Assembly (NCBI RefSeq): GCF_030285365.1
Contig: NZ_JASVDS010000002.1
Coordinates: 434,001 to 498,000, forward strand
DNA length: 64,000 nt
Direction: 5' to 3'
DNA from: Roseateles subflavus
GTDB lineage: Bacteria > Pseudomonadota > Gammaproteobacteria > Burkholderiales > Burkholderiaceae_C
A model generated the notes under the pieces. The model was not told where the DNA came from and did not search any database. It saw only the letters and a list, made by a program, of their open reading frames with translations. Both the position numbers and the translations under genes were made by a program. Below are positions 29,341-39,172 of this stretch, piece by piece (the first letter of the stretch is position 1; every line of letters begins with the position of its first letter).

Positions 29341-30570
29341 ATGGCCAAGGAATACAAGGATCTGGTCGTCGGCTTGGACATCGGTACCGCCAAGATCATG
29401 GCCGTCGTGGCCGAGGTCATGGGCAATGGCGAGCTGCGCATCGCGGGCCTGGGCGTGGCGCCCTCGCACGGGCTCAAGCGCGGCGTGGTCGTGAACATCG
29501 ACGCCACGGTGCAGTCCATCCAGCAGGCCCTGAAAGAGGCCGAGATGATGGCGGACTGCAAGATCAGCCGCGTCTTCACCGGCATCACCGGCAGCCACAT
29601 CCGCGGTCAGAACTCCACCGGCATGGTCATCGTGCGGGACAAGGAGGTGACGCCGGTGGACGTGGCCCGCGTGGTCGAGACCGCCAAGGCGATCAACATC
29701 CCCAACGACCAGCGCCTGCTGCTGGTCGAGCCGCAGGAATTCGTGATCGACGGTCACGAGGTCAAGGAGCCGATCGGCATGAGCGGCGGGCGCCTGGAGG
29801 TCAAGGTCCACATCGTGACCGGCGCTCAAAGTGCCGCCGAGAACATCGTGAAGTGCGTGCGCCGCTGCGGCCTGGAAGTGGACCAGCTGGTGCTCAACCC
29901 GAGCGCGTCCAGCCTGGCCGCCCTGACCTCGGACGAGCGGGATCTGGGCGTGGCGCTGGTGGATATCGGCGCCGGCACGACAGACGTGGCCATCTTCACC
30001 GGCGGCTCGATCCGCCATACCGCCGTGATTCCCATCGCCGGGGATTTGATCACCAGCGATATTGCGATGGCCTTGCGCACCCCGACCAAGGACGCCGAGG
30101 AAATCAAGGTCGAACACGGCGTCGCCAAGCAATTGCTGGCCGACCCGTCGGACCAGGTCGAGGTGCCGGGATTGGGCGATCGCGCGCCCCGGATGCTTTC
30201 AAAACAAGCACTTGCGGGCGTTATTGAACCCCGAGTCGAGGAAATCTTCTCGCTGGTGCAGCAGGTCATCCGGGAATCCGGGTATGAGGAACTGCTGTCC
30301 TCCGGGATTGTGTTGACCGGCGGCTCGGCGGTCATGCCGGGTATGGTGGAACTGGCCGAGGACATTTTCCTCAAACCCGTCCGCCGGGGAAATCCGACCT
30401 ATAGCGGCGCCCTGTTCGACATGGTCGCCAACCCGCGCTCCGCCACGGTGATGGGGCTGCTGGAGGACGCCCGCCTGTCCCGCACCCGCGGTTTGAAGGC
30501 GGCGCAGCAGGCGGGCTCGGTGAAAACCCTGTTCGGCCGGGCCAAGGATTGGTTTCTGGGGAATTTCTGA
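29341..30570 (+). CDS. ftsA: Cell division protein FtsA
   Basis: A 409-residue actin-fold ATPase that tethers FtsZ to the membrane. VGLDIGTAKIMAVVAE is the phosphate 1 motif, VDIGAGTTDVAIFTGG phosphate 2 and LTGGSAVMPGM the adenosine motif; the C-terminal LFGRAKDWFLGNF is the amphipathic membrane helix. Codons over 30028-30405 end in A or T in 31 of 126 cases, much more than upstream in the same gene, a change that continues into the gap before ftsZ. Confidence 0.97.
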   Translation: MAKEYKDLVVGLDIGTAKIMAVVAEVMGNGELRIAGLGVAPSHGLKRGVVVNIDATVQSIQQALKEAEMMADCKISRVFTGITGSHIRGQNSTGMVIVRDKEVTPVDVARVVETAKAINIPNDQRLLLVEPQEFVIDGHEVKEPIGMSGGRLEVKVHIVTGAQSAAENIVKCVRRCGLEVDQLVLNPSASSLAALTSDERDLGVALVDIGAGTTDVAIFTGGSIRHTAVIPIAGDLITSDIAMALRTPTKDAEEIKVEHGVAKQLLADPSDQVEVPGLGDRAPRMLSKQALAGVIEPRVEEIFSLVQQVIRESGYEELLSSGIVLTGGSAVMPGMVELAEDIFLKPVRRGNPTYSGALFDMVANPRSATVMGLLEDARLSRTRGLKAAQQAGSVKTLFGRAKDWFLGNF

Positions 30571-30792
30571 AGCGGCCCGGCCGGCCCGCGGGTAAGGGGT
30601 TTGGGCCGGGTTTGAAGCGGACCGATGAGGACGCGTTGGTGAATATGGGACCGGGATGAGCCCGCGGGGCACCGGGAATGTGGTGTAAAGGGATACAAAC
30701 CCCCAAAAAACAAGGGGGAGACCCATAAAAAAGGGTAGATCCCTCTCGTTTTTTTCTGCTGGCAACTGCACAATTGCTGAAGGAGGTATGTT
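30571..30792 (+). other. Leader region between ftsA and ftsZ
   Basis: A 222-bp gap, the largest inside the cluster and lower in GC than its surroundings. It contains CCCCC (30700-30704) and GGGGG (30714-30718) able to pair around an A-rich loop, an A-rich repeat just after it, and a T-run near 30750-30756. A strong ribosome-binding site, AAGGAGG, lies at 30780-30786, six bases before the ftsZ ATG. A dedicated ftsZ promoter or leader is plausible; I could not assign -35 and -10 elements. Confidence 0.5.
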
Positions 30793-32025
30793 ATGGCGAT
30801 CGAGATGATCGAAGAGTTTGATCAGGGCACCCAAATCAAGGTGATTGGTGTCGGTGGCGGCGGCGGCAACGCGGTCGATCACATGATTGATCAGGGCGTG
30901 CAAGGCGTGGAATTCATCTGCGCCAATACCGATGCACAGGCACTGAACCGTTCCAAGGCCGACCAGCTGCTGCAGCTGGGCACCACGGGTCTGGGCGCCG
31001 GCGCCAAGCCCGAGGCCGGCAAGGCCGCCGCGGAAGAGGCCGAGGCCCGCATCCGCGAAGCCATCACGGGCGCCAACATGCTCTTCATCACCGCCGGCAT
31101 GGGTGGTGGTACCGGCACCGGCGCGGCCCCCGTGATCGCACGCGTGGCCAAGGAAATGGGCATCCTGACCGTCGGCGTCGTGACCAAGCCCTTCGAGTTC
31201 GAAGGCTCGCGTCGCATCAAGGCCGCGGACAGCGGCCTGGCCGAGCTGGAAGCCAACGTCGATTCGCTGATCGTCGTGCTGAACGAGAAGCTGCTGGACG
31301 TGCTGGGCGAGGACGTCACCCAGGACCAGGCCTTCGCGCACGCCAATGACGTGCTGAAGAACGCCGTGGGCGGCATCTCGGACATCATCCACATCCCGGG
31401 CCTCGTGAACGTCGACTTCGAAGACGTCAAGACCGTGATGAGCGAGCCCGGCAAGGCCATGATGGGCACGGCGCAAGCCACCGGCCCGGACCGCGCCGCC
31501 AAGGCCGCCGAAGCCGCCGTGGCCTGCCCGCTGCTGGAGGGCATCGACCTCTCCGGCGCGCGGGGCGTGCTGGTGCTGATCGCCGCGGGCAAGAGCAACT
31601 TCAAGCTCAGCGAGTCCCGCAACGCGATGAACACCATCAAGCGCTACGCCGCGGAAGACGCGCACATCATCTACGGCACGGCCTACGACGAAAGCCTGGG
31701 CGACGCCATGCGCGTCACGGTGATCGCCACCGGCCTGTCGCGCCGCGCCGCCCTGCAGCAGCCGCTGCAGGTCGTGCAGCAGCAGACGCAGCTGCGCACC
31801 GGCACCGACAACATGCCCGTGCTGACCAACCCCGTGATGATGGGCAACCCCGCCATGGGCGCCCCGGTGCCCACCGCGCAATCGGTGGCCCAGGACTTCG
31901 GTGGCATGAGCGTGCCGAGCGTCTGGCGCCACGGCCGCACGGCCGCCGCCAAGGTCGAGGCCCTGTCGTCCAACGGCATGGACGAGATCGAGATCCCGGC
32001 CTTCCTGCGCAAGCAGGCAGACTGA
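30793..32025 (+). CDS. ftsZ: Cell division protein FtsZ
   Basis: A 410-residue tubulin homologue that forms the Z ring. KVIGVGGGGGNAVDHMI opens the GTPase domain, GMGGGTGTGAAPVIA near 101-115 is the tubulin signature, and the C-terminal peptide MDEIEIPAFLRKQAD binds FtsA and ZipA-type partners. A variable linker precedes that peptide. It has the best ribosome-binding site in the cluster and is followed by a strong terminator, so it may also be transcribed on its own. Confidence 0.98.
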   Translation: MAIEMIEEFDQGTQIKVIGVGGGGGNAVDHMIDQGVQGVEFICANTDAQALNRSKADQLLQLGTTGLGAGAKPEAGKAAAEEAEARIREAITGANMLFITAGMGGGTGTGAAPVIARVAKEMGILTVGVVTKPFEFEGSRRIKAADSGLAELEANVDSLIVVLNEKLLDVLGEDVTQDQAFAHANDVLKNAVGGISDIIHIPGLVNVDFEDVKTVMSEPGKAMMGTAQATGPDRAAKAAEAAVACPLLEGIDLSGARGVLVLIAAGKSNFKLSESRNAMNTIKRYAAEDAHIIYGTAYDESLGDAMRVTVIATGLSRRAALQQPLQVVQQQTQLRTGTDNMPVLTNPVMMGNPAMGAPVPTAQSVAQDFGGMSVPSVWRHGRTAAAKVEALSSNGMDEIEIPAFLRKQAD

Positions 32026-32092
32026 TCTCCCGCGGGCCTTCGCGGCCCGCCGCCCCCGGCGTCCTGTGCCCGCCGGTGGGCCTTGCTGACTT

Positions 32093-32140
32093 CACCCGTC
32101 GCGCCTTACCTCCTTCAGGCGCGGACGGGTGTTTTTGTTT
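32093..32140 (+). terminator. Rho-independent terminator after ftsZ
   Basis: CACCCGTC plus GCGCCT (32093-32106) pairs with AGGCGC plus GACGGGTG (32117-32131) with one bulged G, giving a 14-bp stem, followed by TTTTTGTTT at 32132-32140. A smaller hairpin, GCGGGCC/GGCCCGC (32032-32050), lies just after the ftsZ stop without a T-run. Confidence 0.88.
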
Positions 32141-32278
32141 GTAAGCAGTGCGGCGGTCGCTTCGTATTTACGCGACGCTCCCCCGCGCCTGCGCGGGAAC
32201 TCCACCTTGGCAGCAGCGGGCGCGAGGCGCAGACTGGCGCCGCTTCGCGGCAGGCCTGCCGCCACAGATCAAGAACAC

Positions 32279-34453
32279 ATGGCAGTTGTTGGGCGCTACC
32301 GTTTGCTGGATGTCCTGTGCCGCGCGCTGCGCACGGGCCTGTGGCCGTGGCTGCTTGCCGGCCTGATCGGGGCTGGCTGCGGGCCGGCCGGCGCCCAGGT
32401 GCCGCCCCGCCTGCACCCCGAACTGCCGGCCATCCGGGCCGGCGAGCAGGCCGTGAGTGCCGAGCTGGCGGTCACATCGCTCACCCGGGACGAGCTCCGT
32501 GCCTGGTGGGCCGCGCTGCGCCGCATCGACGGCAGCAATGCGGCGGTGCCGGCGGTGCTGCTCCCGCCGGAGGATGCCCAGGCCTGGCGGCAGGTGAGCC
32601 TGCCCGACGTGCGTCAGCGCGCCATCGGCACCGACTTCTCCGGCCCGGCCGACTACCAGATGCGCTGGTACCGCTTCCGCTACCGCGCGCCGGACGACCG
32701 CTGGCCCACCAGCGTGGCGCTCTACAGCCCCCGCGTCGTGGGCCTGCCGACGGCCGTGCTCGTCCGTACCGAGGAGGGCTGGCGCCCCATCTACGACAAC
32801 CAGGCCGGTGGCCGCGAGCAATGGGTGCGGCCGCTGTGGGCCCTGATCCCCGGGGCGCTGTCGGCCCTGCACGATGGCCAGGACATGGAGCTCGTCCTGG
32901 CCGTGCCCGTGCACCGCAAGGGCTTCCACACGGTCACGACGGTCTGGCTCGGCGCGCGCGAGGACCTCGAGTCCCTGTACGAGCGCCGCTGGGCGGTGCA
33001 GATCGGCGTGCCGCAGGCCACGGGGCTGACGCTGGTGGTGCTGGCGCTGTTCTCCGTCACGCTGTGGTGGCGCCGGCGCCAGGAGCCCGCCTACCTGCTC
33101 TTCGCCCTGGCGAGCCTCGGCTGGCTGGTCCGGAACCTGCACTACCACATCGACATGCCGCGCAGCCTGGGCGCCCTGGACTGGTTCTGGTGGATGACGC
33201 ACGCCTCGATGTCGTGGGTGATGCTGCTCACCTTCCTCTTCGCGCTGCGCATCGTGCCGGTGCGCTACCCGCGCCTGGAGCGCTGCGGCGTCGCCTTCGT
33301 CGTGCTGACGGGTCTGCTGACACTGCCGACCTGGGCGCGCTACTACGACACCGTCGTGGCCCAGCACCTGGCCAACGGCATCGTCGGCGTCCTGGGCACG
33401 GGCTTCATGCTCAAGGTGGCCCATGACGCGCGCAGCCGCGAGCTGTGGGCCATCGTCATCGCGCTCGTGATCGGCCTTGTGCTGGGCGTGCATGACCTCG
33501 GCTTGCTGGCCGGCTGGGGCTGGCCCGAGCACATCTACCTGATGCCCTTCAGCACGCTCATCATCGTCGCGAGCTTCCTGTATGCGGTGCGCAACCGCTA
33601 CCTCGGCGCGCTGAGCCAGGTCGAGCAGTCCAACGAGGTGCTGGCCGTGCGCCTGGCCGAGCGCAGCGAGCAGCTCTCGGCCCAGCACGAGCGCCTGCGT
33701 GAGGCCGAGCGCCAGCAGGCGCTGCTGCTGGAGCGCCAGCGCCTGATGCAGGACATGCACGATGGCCTCGGCTCCTCGCTGCTGTCGGCGATGGTGGCCG
33801 TGGAGCAGGGGCGCATGGCGCAATCGACCGTCGTGGAGGTGCTGCGCGAGTGCGTGGACGACCTGCGCCTCGTGATCGACTCCCTCGAGCCCGTCGGCCA
33901 TGACCTCGTCTCCCTGCTGGCGACCATGCGCTACCGCCTGGCCAAGCGCCTGCAGGGATCCGGCCTCGTGATGGAGTGGGACGTGCAGGACCTGCCGCCG
34001 TTGACCTGGCTGGAGCCGCCGGACGCGCTGCACGTGCTGCGTCTGCTGCAGGAGGCGCTCAACAACGTGCTCAAGCACGCCGAGGCCCAGCGCGTGCGCA
34101 TCGCCACGCGGGACCTGGGCGACCGCATCGAGATCCGGGTCGAGGACGACGGCCAGGGCTTCGACATGGCCACCGCGCGCAAGGGCCGGGGGCTGCGCAA
34201 CCAGGTCAAGCGCGCCCAGCGCCTGGGCGGCACGCTGCATGTGGAGAGCGCGCCGCGCATGGGCACGCGCCTGAGCCTGCGCCTGCCGGTGCAGAAGTGG
34301 GAGACGGGGGCCGCAGGGGCGCCGGACGAGTCGGAGAAGGCTCCGACCGCGGCGCCGGCCGGCCCGAAACCGCCGGCCCTAGGGGAGGATTCCTCGCTGC
34401 CGGCCGATGCGGGGCCTGTCACGCTGGCCCCGGGCGGGCAGGGAATCGCCTGA
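32279..34453 (+). CDS. Membrane sensor histidine kinase with 7TM DISM-like input, NarL/DesK type
   Basis: A 724-residue sensor kinase. An N-terminal hydrophobic segment (about 15-38) leads to a periplasmic domain resembling 7TMR-DISM extracellular type 2, then about seven helices (roughly 240-440), a coiled-coil, a HisKA_3 domain with the phospho-acceptor H494 in [13 protein letters not shown], and an HATPase domain ([11 protein letters not shown] and EDDGQGF) ending near 700. The tail is Pro/Ala-rich. The ATG at 32279 was chosen since the frame upstream crosses the ftsZ terminator. NarL-type kinases normally work with a LuxR-type response regulator; none is encoded nearby. It sits between ftsZ and lpxC. 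The signal is unknown. Confidence 0.88.
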   Translation: MAVVGRYRLLDVLCRALRTGLWPWLLAGLIGAGCGPAGAQVPPRLHPELPAIRAGEQAVSAELAVTSLTRDELRAWWAALRRIDGSNAAVPAVLLPPEDAQAWRQVSLPDVRQRAIGTDFSGPADYQMRWYRFRYRAPDDRWPTSVALYSPRVVGLPTAVLVRTEEGWRPIYDNQAGGREQWVRPLWALIPGALSALHDGQDMELVLAVPVHRKGFHTVTTVWLGAREDLESLYERRWAVQIGVPQATGLTLVVLALFSVTLWWRRRQEPAYLLFALASLGWLVRNLHYHIDMPRSLGALDWFWWMTHASMSWVMLLTFLFALRIVPVRYPRLERCGVAFVVLTGLLTLPTWARYYDTVVAQHLANGIVGVLGTGFMLKVAHDARSRELWAIVIALVIGLVLGVHDLGLLAGWGWPEHIYLMPFSTLIIVASFLYAVRNRYLGALSQVEQSNEVLAVRLAERSEQLSAQHERLREAERQQALLLERQRLMQDMHDGLGSSLLSAMVAVEQGRMAQSTVVEVLRECVDDLRLVIDSLEPVGHDLVSLLATMRYRLAKRLQGSGLVMEWDVQDLPPLTWLEPPDALHVLRLLQEALNNVLKHAEAQRVRIATRDLGDRIEIRVEDDGQGFDMATARKGRGLRNQVKRAQRLGGTLHVESAPRMGTRLSLRLPVQKWETGAAGAPDESEKAPTAAPAGPKPPALGEDSSLPADAGPVTLAPGGQGIA

Positions 34454-34470
34454 TCGCCGACAATCGGGGG

Positions 34471-35406
34471 ATGCTCAAGCAAAGAACCCTGAAGTCGCTG
34501 ACCCGCGCCGTCGGCGTGGGCATCCACAGCGGCCAGAAGGTCGAGATGACCCTGAGGCCCGCCGCGCCGGACACCGGCATCGTCTTTCGCCGCATCGACC
34601 TGAACACGCCGGTGGACATCCCCGTGCGCGCCAGCACCGTCTGCGACACCCGCATGGCCACGACCGTCAGCCCCGGCGGCGACCCGGGCGCTCCGCGCGT
34701 GCAGACCATCGAGCACCTGCTCTCCGCCTGTGCCGGGCTCGGCCTGGACAACCTGTATGTCGACATCAACGCGGACGAGGTGCCCATCCTCGACGGCTCG
34801 GCCGCCAGCTATGTCTTCCTGCTGCAGAGCGCCGGCATCCAGCTCCAGGACGCGCCCAAGCGCTTCCTGCGCGTGAAGAAGACGGTGGAAGTGCGCCAGG
34901 GCGAGGGCAAGCGCCTCATGTGGGCGCGCCTCGAGCCCTTCCATGGCTACACGCTGTCCTTCCAGATCGAGTTCGACAACCCCGCCGTCGCCGCCACGGG
35001 CCAGCAGTTCACCTTCGACATGGGCTCCGGCCTGTACAAGAAGGAGATCGCCCGCGCCCGCACCTTCGGCATGACCAAGGACATCGAGCTGATGCGCTCT
35101 CGCGGCCTGACGCTGGGCGGCGCCATGGACAACGCCATCGTCGTGGACGACTACCGCGTGCTCAATGCCGACGGCCTGCGCTACGACGACGAGTTCGTGA
35201 AGCACAAGATCCTCGACGCCATCGGCGACATGCACGTCGCCGGCCACCCGATGCTCGGCGCCTACACCTCGTTCAAGGGCGGCCACGCGCTGAACAACCA
35301 GCTGCTGCGCGCCCTGCTGGCCGACGAGGCCAACTACGAGATCGTGAGCTTCGAGGACGAGCGCGAGGCGCCGCAGGGCTTTGCCGTGCTGGCGCCGGCC
35401 TGGTGA
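34471..35406 (+). CDS. lpxC: UDP-3-O-acyl-N-acetylglucosamine deacetylase LpxC
   Basis: A 311-residue zinc deacetylase, the committed step of lipid A synthesis. Zinc ligands are H82 (TIEHLLSA), H245 and D249 ([11 protein letters not shown]), and the catalytic histidine is H272 (GGHALNN). The start [21 protein letters not shown] is typical. Its place downstream of the dcw cluster is conserved in Gram-negatives, linking envelope lipid and wall synthesis. The C-terminus is not of the long FtsH-degron type that can be judged by eye. Confidence 0.97.
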   Translation: MLKQRTLKSLTRAVGVGIHSGQKVEMTLRPAAPDTGIVFRRIDLNTPVDIPVRASTVCDTRMATTVSPGGDPGAPRVQTIEHLLSACAGLGLDNLYVDINADEVPILDGSAASYVFLLQSAGIQLQDAPKRFLRVKKTVEVRQGEGKRLMWARLEPFHGYTLSFQIEFDNPAVAATGQQFTFDMGSGLYKKEIARARTFGMTKDIELMRSRGLTLGGAMDNAIVVDDYRVLNADGLRYDDEFVKHKILDAIGDMHVAGHPMLGAYTSFKGGHALNNQLLRALLADEANYEIVSFEDEREAPQGFAVLAPAW

Positions 35407-35423
35407 ACGCAGGAGCGCCCGCC

Positions 35424-35609
35424 ATGATGCTCTTTCGCCTTGTCTTCGGCCTGCTTCTGCTGGGCGCGCTGCTGTGCTTCGCGCTCTACATCGGCACCCG
35501 CCAGCCGCTGTGGCGGCGTCGCGGGCAGCTGCTCGTCAAGTGGACGATCCTCGCCGCCTTCGGCTTCTTCGGCGTGCTGCTGCTGGAGCGTCTCGCGGTG
35601 ATCCTCTGA
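35424..35609 (+). CDS. Small two-helix membrane protein downstream of lpxC
   Basis: A 61-residue protein beginning MMLFRLVFGLLLLGALLCFALY. Two hydrophobic helices (about 2-22 and 40-58) flank a basic loop TRQPLWRRRGQLLVKW. GGAG sits nine bases before the ATG; a GTG overlapping the lpxC stop would add seven residues. I do not recognise a named family. Its close coupling to lpxC suggests a real gene, perhaps envelope-related. Confidence 0.7.
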   Translation: MMLFRLVFGLLLLGALLCFALYIGTRQPLWRRRGQLLVKWTILAAFGFFGVLLLERLAVIL

Positions 35610-35631
35610 CGCCGGTGCGGGGCTGCGGCCC

Positions 35632-37431
35632 TCACTCCTCCAGCGCCTGCAGCTGCACGAGCCGCTGGTAGATCCCGCCGTCGAGGGCCATCAGCGCCTC
35701 GTGCGTGCCGCGTTCCGCCAGGCGGCCATGGTTGAGCACCAGGATCTGGTCCGCCTCGCGGATCGTCGAGAGCCGGTGCGCGATGGCGATCACGCTGACC
35801 TGCCCGTGCAGCTCGCGCAGGGCCTCGGAGATGAGGGCCTCGGTCGCGCTGTCGATGCTGGCGGTCGCCTCGTCGAGGAACAGCAGACGCGGCGACCCCG
35901 CCAGCGCCCGCGCCATCGCGATCAGCTGCTTCTGGCCGGTGGACACGCGGGCCCCGCCTTCGCCCAGCAGCGTGTCGTAGCCCTGCGGCAGCGCCATGAT
36001 GTGCTCGTGGATCCGGGCCTGGCGGGCCGCGCGGACCATGGCCTCCTCGGAGATGTCCCGGCCCATCGTGATGTTCTCGCGCGCCGAGGCGGCCATCAGG
36101 TAGGGCTCCTGCGGCACGAGGCCCACGGCATCGCGGAAGGCCGCATCGGGGATGTGGGCCAGCGGCTGGCCGTCCACCAGGATGCGCCCCTGCTGCGCCT
36201 GGTAGAAGCGCAGCAGCAGCGCCAGCAGCGTGCTCTTGCCCGAGCCCGTGTGACCGACGATGCCGGTGAAGCTGCCGGCGGGGAAGTGCAGGTCCAGGTC
36301 CTGGAGCACCCACTGCGGCTGGCCGTCGGGCCGGTCCTTGTAGGCGAAGCGCAGCCGCTCCACGTGCAGCTCGCCCCGCGCGATGCGGGCCTCGGCCCGC
36401 TGTTCGCTGGGCTCGGCGCTTTCCTGCAGCAGCGTGCGGACCCGCGAGGCCGCCACCATCGACTGCTGCAGCTGGCCGAACTGCATGGTGATCTGGATCA
36501 GCGGTTCGACGACCCGCGAGATGTAGCTCAGGAAGGCATACAGCAGGCCGACCTCCATCGCCTGCCCGAGGCCTGCCACGTGCAGGGCCTCGCGCTGCCC
36601 GAAGCCATAGATGAGCGTGATGATCAGCAGCACGTTGAGCAGGTCCAGCGCGGGGCGCAGCAGCCAGGCATTGGCGCGCAGCTCGGAGACGCGCGCCTCC
36701 CAGTGCCGGCCGTTGGTCTGCTCGAAGCGCTGGGCGAAGCGGCCCGCCGCGCCGGTGGCCTGCAACACGGCCATGCCGGCCAGGCTCTCGGCCATCTGGG
36801 CATTGATGTCGGAACGCAGCTCGCGGGCCCGCTGCACCGCCGGGGCGCTCCAGCGCTGGTAGAGCCAGATGATCAGCACGCTGGCCGGCACCAGGGCCAG
36901 CACGATCAGCATCAGCCGCCAGTCCAGCCAGGCCATGGCGGCCAGCGCGCCGAGGATGACGAGGCCGGAATCCAGCATCACGTACAGCACCTGGCGGTAG
37001 AGCTGGTTGACGGCTTCCGTGTCGTTCGTGACGCGGCTCAGCAGCTGGCCGGAGATCGAGCGGTCGAAGAAGGCCATGGGCAGGCCCATGACGTGGGCGA
37101 AGACGCGGTCGCGCAGGCGCAGCACCGAGCGCCGGGCCACGCCGGCCATGCGTGTGAGCTGGGCGTAGCGCACCCAGGAGGCGATCCAGCCGCAGGCCAG
37201 CAGGCCGGCCAGCAAGGCCGCCATGGCCGGCAGCTCGAACTGGCGCGGGAGCAGGTGCTCGTCGATGAAGCGCTTGCCCAGCGCGGGGCCCAGGGCCTCG
37301 AGTCCGGCCGCGACGAGCAGCCACAGGGCGCCCCATCGCAGGCGCCGCTTCTCGGGCCGGGCGGCTTCCAGCAGCAGGCCCACGGCCTGCCAGGGGCTGG
37401 GCGCCGGCTTGTTCTTGTCCTCAGGCTGCAT
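35632..37431 (-). CDS. ABC exporter half-transporter (MdlB/MsbA-like), second subunit
   Basis: A 599-residue fused membrane and ATPase protein. Six helices occupy about 30-300. Walker A is GHTGSGKST, the signature is the variant VSTGQKQ in place of LSGGQ, and Walker B is LLFLDEATASID. Paired with the 583-residue gene it resembles the E. coli MdlA/MdlB heterodimeric drug or lipid exporters. The ATG at 37431 overlaps the upstream gene by 11 bases. It converges with the lpxC unit. Substrate unknown. Confidence 0.9.
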   Translation of the reverse strand: MQPEDKNKPAPSPWQAVGLLLEAARPEKRRLRWGALWLLVAAGLEALGPALGKRFIDEHLLPRQFELPAMAALLAGLLACGWIASWVRYAQLTRMAGVARRSVLRLRDRVFAHVMGLPMAFFDRSISGQLLSRVTNDTEAVNQLYRQVLYVMLDSGLVILGALAAMAWLDWRLMLIVLALVPASVLIIWLYQRWSAPAVQRARELRSDINAQMAESLAGMAVLQATGAAGRFAQRFEQTNGRHWEARVSELRANAWLLRPALDLLNVLLIITLIYGFGQREALHVAGLGQAMEVGLLYAFLSYISRVVEPLIQITMQFGQLQQSMVAASRVRTLLQESAEPSEQRAEARIARGELHVERLRFAYKDRPDGQPQWVLQDLDLHFPAGSFTGIVGHTGSGKSTLLALLLRFYQAQQGRILVDGQPLAHIPDAAFRDAVGLVPQEPYLMAASARENITMGRDISEEAMVRAARQARIHEHIMALPQGYDTLLGEGGARVSTGQKQLIAMARALAGSPRLLFLDEATASIDSATEALISEALRELHGQVSVIAIAHRLSTIREADQILVLNHGRLAERGTHEALMALDGGIYQRLVQLQALEE

Positions 37432-39172
37432 CGAGCGAGGCCTCCAGTTGTTGATAGCGCCACTGGGCGGCATACCAGCCGCCGGCCGCCAGCAGCGTGT
37501 CGTGCGTGCCGCGCTCCACGATGCGGCCCGCCTTGAGCACGACGATCTCGTCCGCCTCCATGACGGCGCTGAGCCGGTGGCTCACCACCACGAGGCCGCG
37601 TTCGGGGTGGGCCTCGCGCAGTTCACGCAGATGAGCCAGGATCTGCGTCTCGGTGCCGGTGTCCACGGCGGAGAGCGCATCGTCCAGCATCAGCAGCGGC
37701 GCCTCGCTGAGCAGGGCGCGGGCGATGGCCACGCGCTGGCGCTGGCCGCCGGAGAGCGTCACGCCGCGCTCGCCGACCAGCGTCTCGTAGCCCAGGGGCA
37801 GGGCGGCGATGTCCTCGTGCACGGCGGCCAGTCGTGCGACCTGCTCGATGGCCTCGCGCGAGGCATCGGGGCGGGCCAGCGCGATGTTCTCGGCGATCGA
37901 GGCGGAGAAGAGGAAGGGCTCCTGCGGCACCCAGGCAAGGCCGCGGCGCAGGGCCTCCAGCCGCACCTCGACCAGCGGGAGCTGGCCCAGCAAGACCTGA
38001 CCCTCCGTGGGTTCGAACTGGCGCAGCAGCAGCTTGATCAGCGTGGACTTGCCGGCGCCCGTCGGGCCCACGATGCCCAGCGTGCGCCCGGGCGACAGGC
38101 TCAGGTCGATGCCGCCGAGCGCCGCCCGCTCGCTGCCCGGATAGCTGAAGCCGAGGTCCTGCAGGTGCAGCGGCACGTCGGTCGGCAGCGCGAGGCGGCC
38201 ACCGTCCTGCAGGCTCAGCGGTGCGTCCAGCACCGGCTGCAGGCGGCTCCAGGCAGCGCGGCCGCGCTCCAGCAGGGACAGCACCCAGCCGGCCGCGAAC
38301 ATCGGCCAGATCAGCTGGCCCAGGTACATGGTGAAGCTGGTCAGCTGGCCGATGCTCAGCTCCTGCCGGGCGACCAGCCAGCCGCCCAGGCCCAGCGCGA
38401 TCACGGTGGCTGCCGTCAGCGCCATGCCGACGGCGGGCTCGTAGGCCGCTTCCCAGCGCTGGGCGCGGAAGGCGGCCTCGCCGGCGTGGTCGGCCAGCTC
38501 GTGGAACTGCCGGCCCGCGCGCGGGATCAGGCCCAGCGCGCGCAGCGTGCGCACGCCGGCCAGGCTCTCCTGGGCGTGCTGGTTGAGGCTGGAGAAGCGC
38601 GCCAGCGAGTCCTTCCAGGCGAGGTGCACGTGGTTGGAGATGAACCAGAAGGCCAGCGCCATCAGCGGGAAGGGCACGAGCGCGGCGAGGCCCAGGCGCC
38701 AGTCCACGCCCAGGGTCATCATGCTCAGCACGAGGATCAGCGTGAGGCTGCCGTCGAAGGCCGCGAGCAGGGCCTCGCCGGCGGCCATCTCGACGGCGTC
38801 GATGTCGTTCGTGGCGAGGGCCATGAGGTCGCCGCTGCGCTGGGCCTGGAAGAAGGCCGGGCCCTGCAGGGTCATGCGTTCATAGAGGCGGGTGCGCAGC
38901 TCGCGGCCCAGACGGTAGGCGGCTGCGAACAGCTGCAGCCGCCAGCCCACGCGCAGCAGGTAGATGGACAGGCCGGCCCCCAGGAGCAGGCCCAGCTGCA
39001 TCCAGAGGTCCGGACCCTGCAGCCGGCCCTGGGCCAGGCCATCGACCAGATGCCCCACCTGGCGCGGAATCCAGACGGTCAGCACGGCAATGGTGGCCAG
39101 CATCACGGCGGCCGAGGCATAGGCGCGCCAGTGGCGGGCCACGAAGGCCGAGAGGAGGCGGGTGAGTGTCAT
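37421..39172 (-). CDS. ABC exporter half-transporter (MdlA/MsbA-like), first subunit
   Basis: A 583-residue half-transporter. Membrane segments run to about 300. Walker A is GPTGAGKS at 369-376, the signature LSGGQRQRVAIARALL and Walker B LLMLDDALSAVD. The Walker B ends in DD instead of DE at the catalytic glutamate, as in the degenerate site of heterodimeric exporters. With its neighbour it should form an asymmetric pump. It heads the two-gene operon, upstream of which lies a 631-bp non-coding stretch. Confidence 0.9.
   Translation of the reverse strand: MTLTRLLSAFVARHWRAYASAAVMLATIAVLTVWIPRQVGHLVDGLAQGRLQGPDLWMQLGLLLGAGLSIYLLRVGWRLQLFAAAYRLGRELRTRLYERMTLQGPAFFQAQRSGDLMALATNDIDAVEMAAGEALLAAFDGSLTLILVLSMMTLGVDWRLGLAALVPFPLMALAFWFISNHVHLAWKDSLARFSSLNQHAQESLAGVRTLRALGLIPRAGRQFHELADHAGEAAFRAQRWEAAYEPAVGMALTAATVIALGLGGWLVARQELSIGQLTSFTMYLGQLIWPMFAAGWVLSLLERGRAAWSRLQPVLDAPLSLQDGGRLALPTDVPLHLQDLGFSYPGSERAALGGIDLSLSPGRTLGIVGPTGAGKSTLIKLLLRQFEPTEGQVLLGQLPLVEVRLEALRRGLAWVPQEPFLFSASIAENIALARPDASREAIEQVARLAAVHEDIAALPLGYETLVGERGVTLSGGQRQRVAIARALLSEAPLLMLDDALSAVDTGTETQILAHLRELREAHPERGLVVVSHRLSAVMEADEIVVLKAGRIVERGTHDTLLAAGGWYAAQWRYQQLEASLDAA

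Noticed and set aside
27295-30132. 945-codon minus-strand frame opposite ddl-ftsQ-ftsA
   Set aside because: Opposite three certain genes; composition is typical of antisense frames in high-GC DNA.
32032-32050. Short hairpin just after ftsZ as the main terminator
   Set aside because: It has no T-run; the 14-bp stem with T-run at 32093-32140 is far better.
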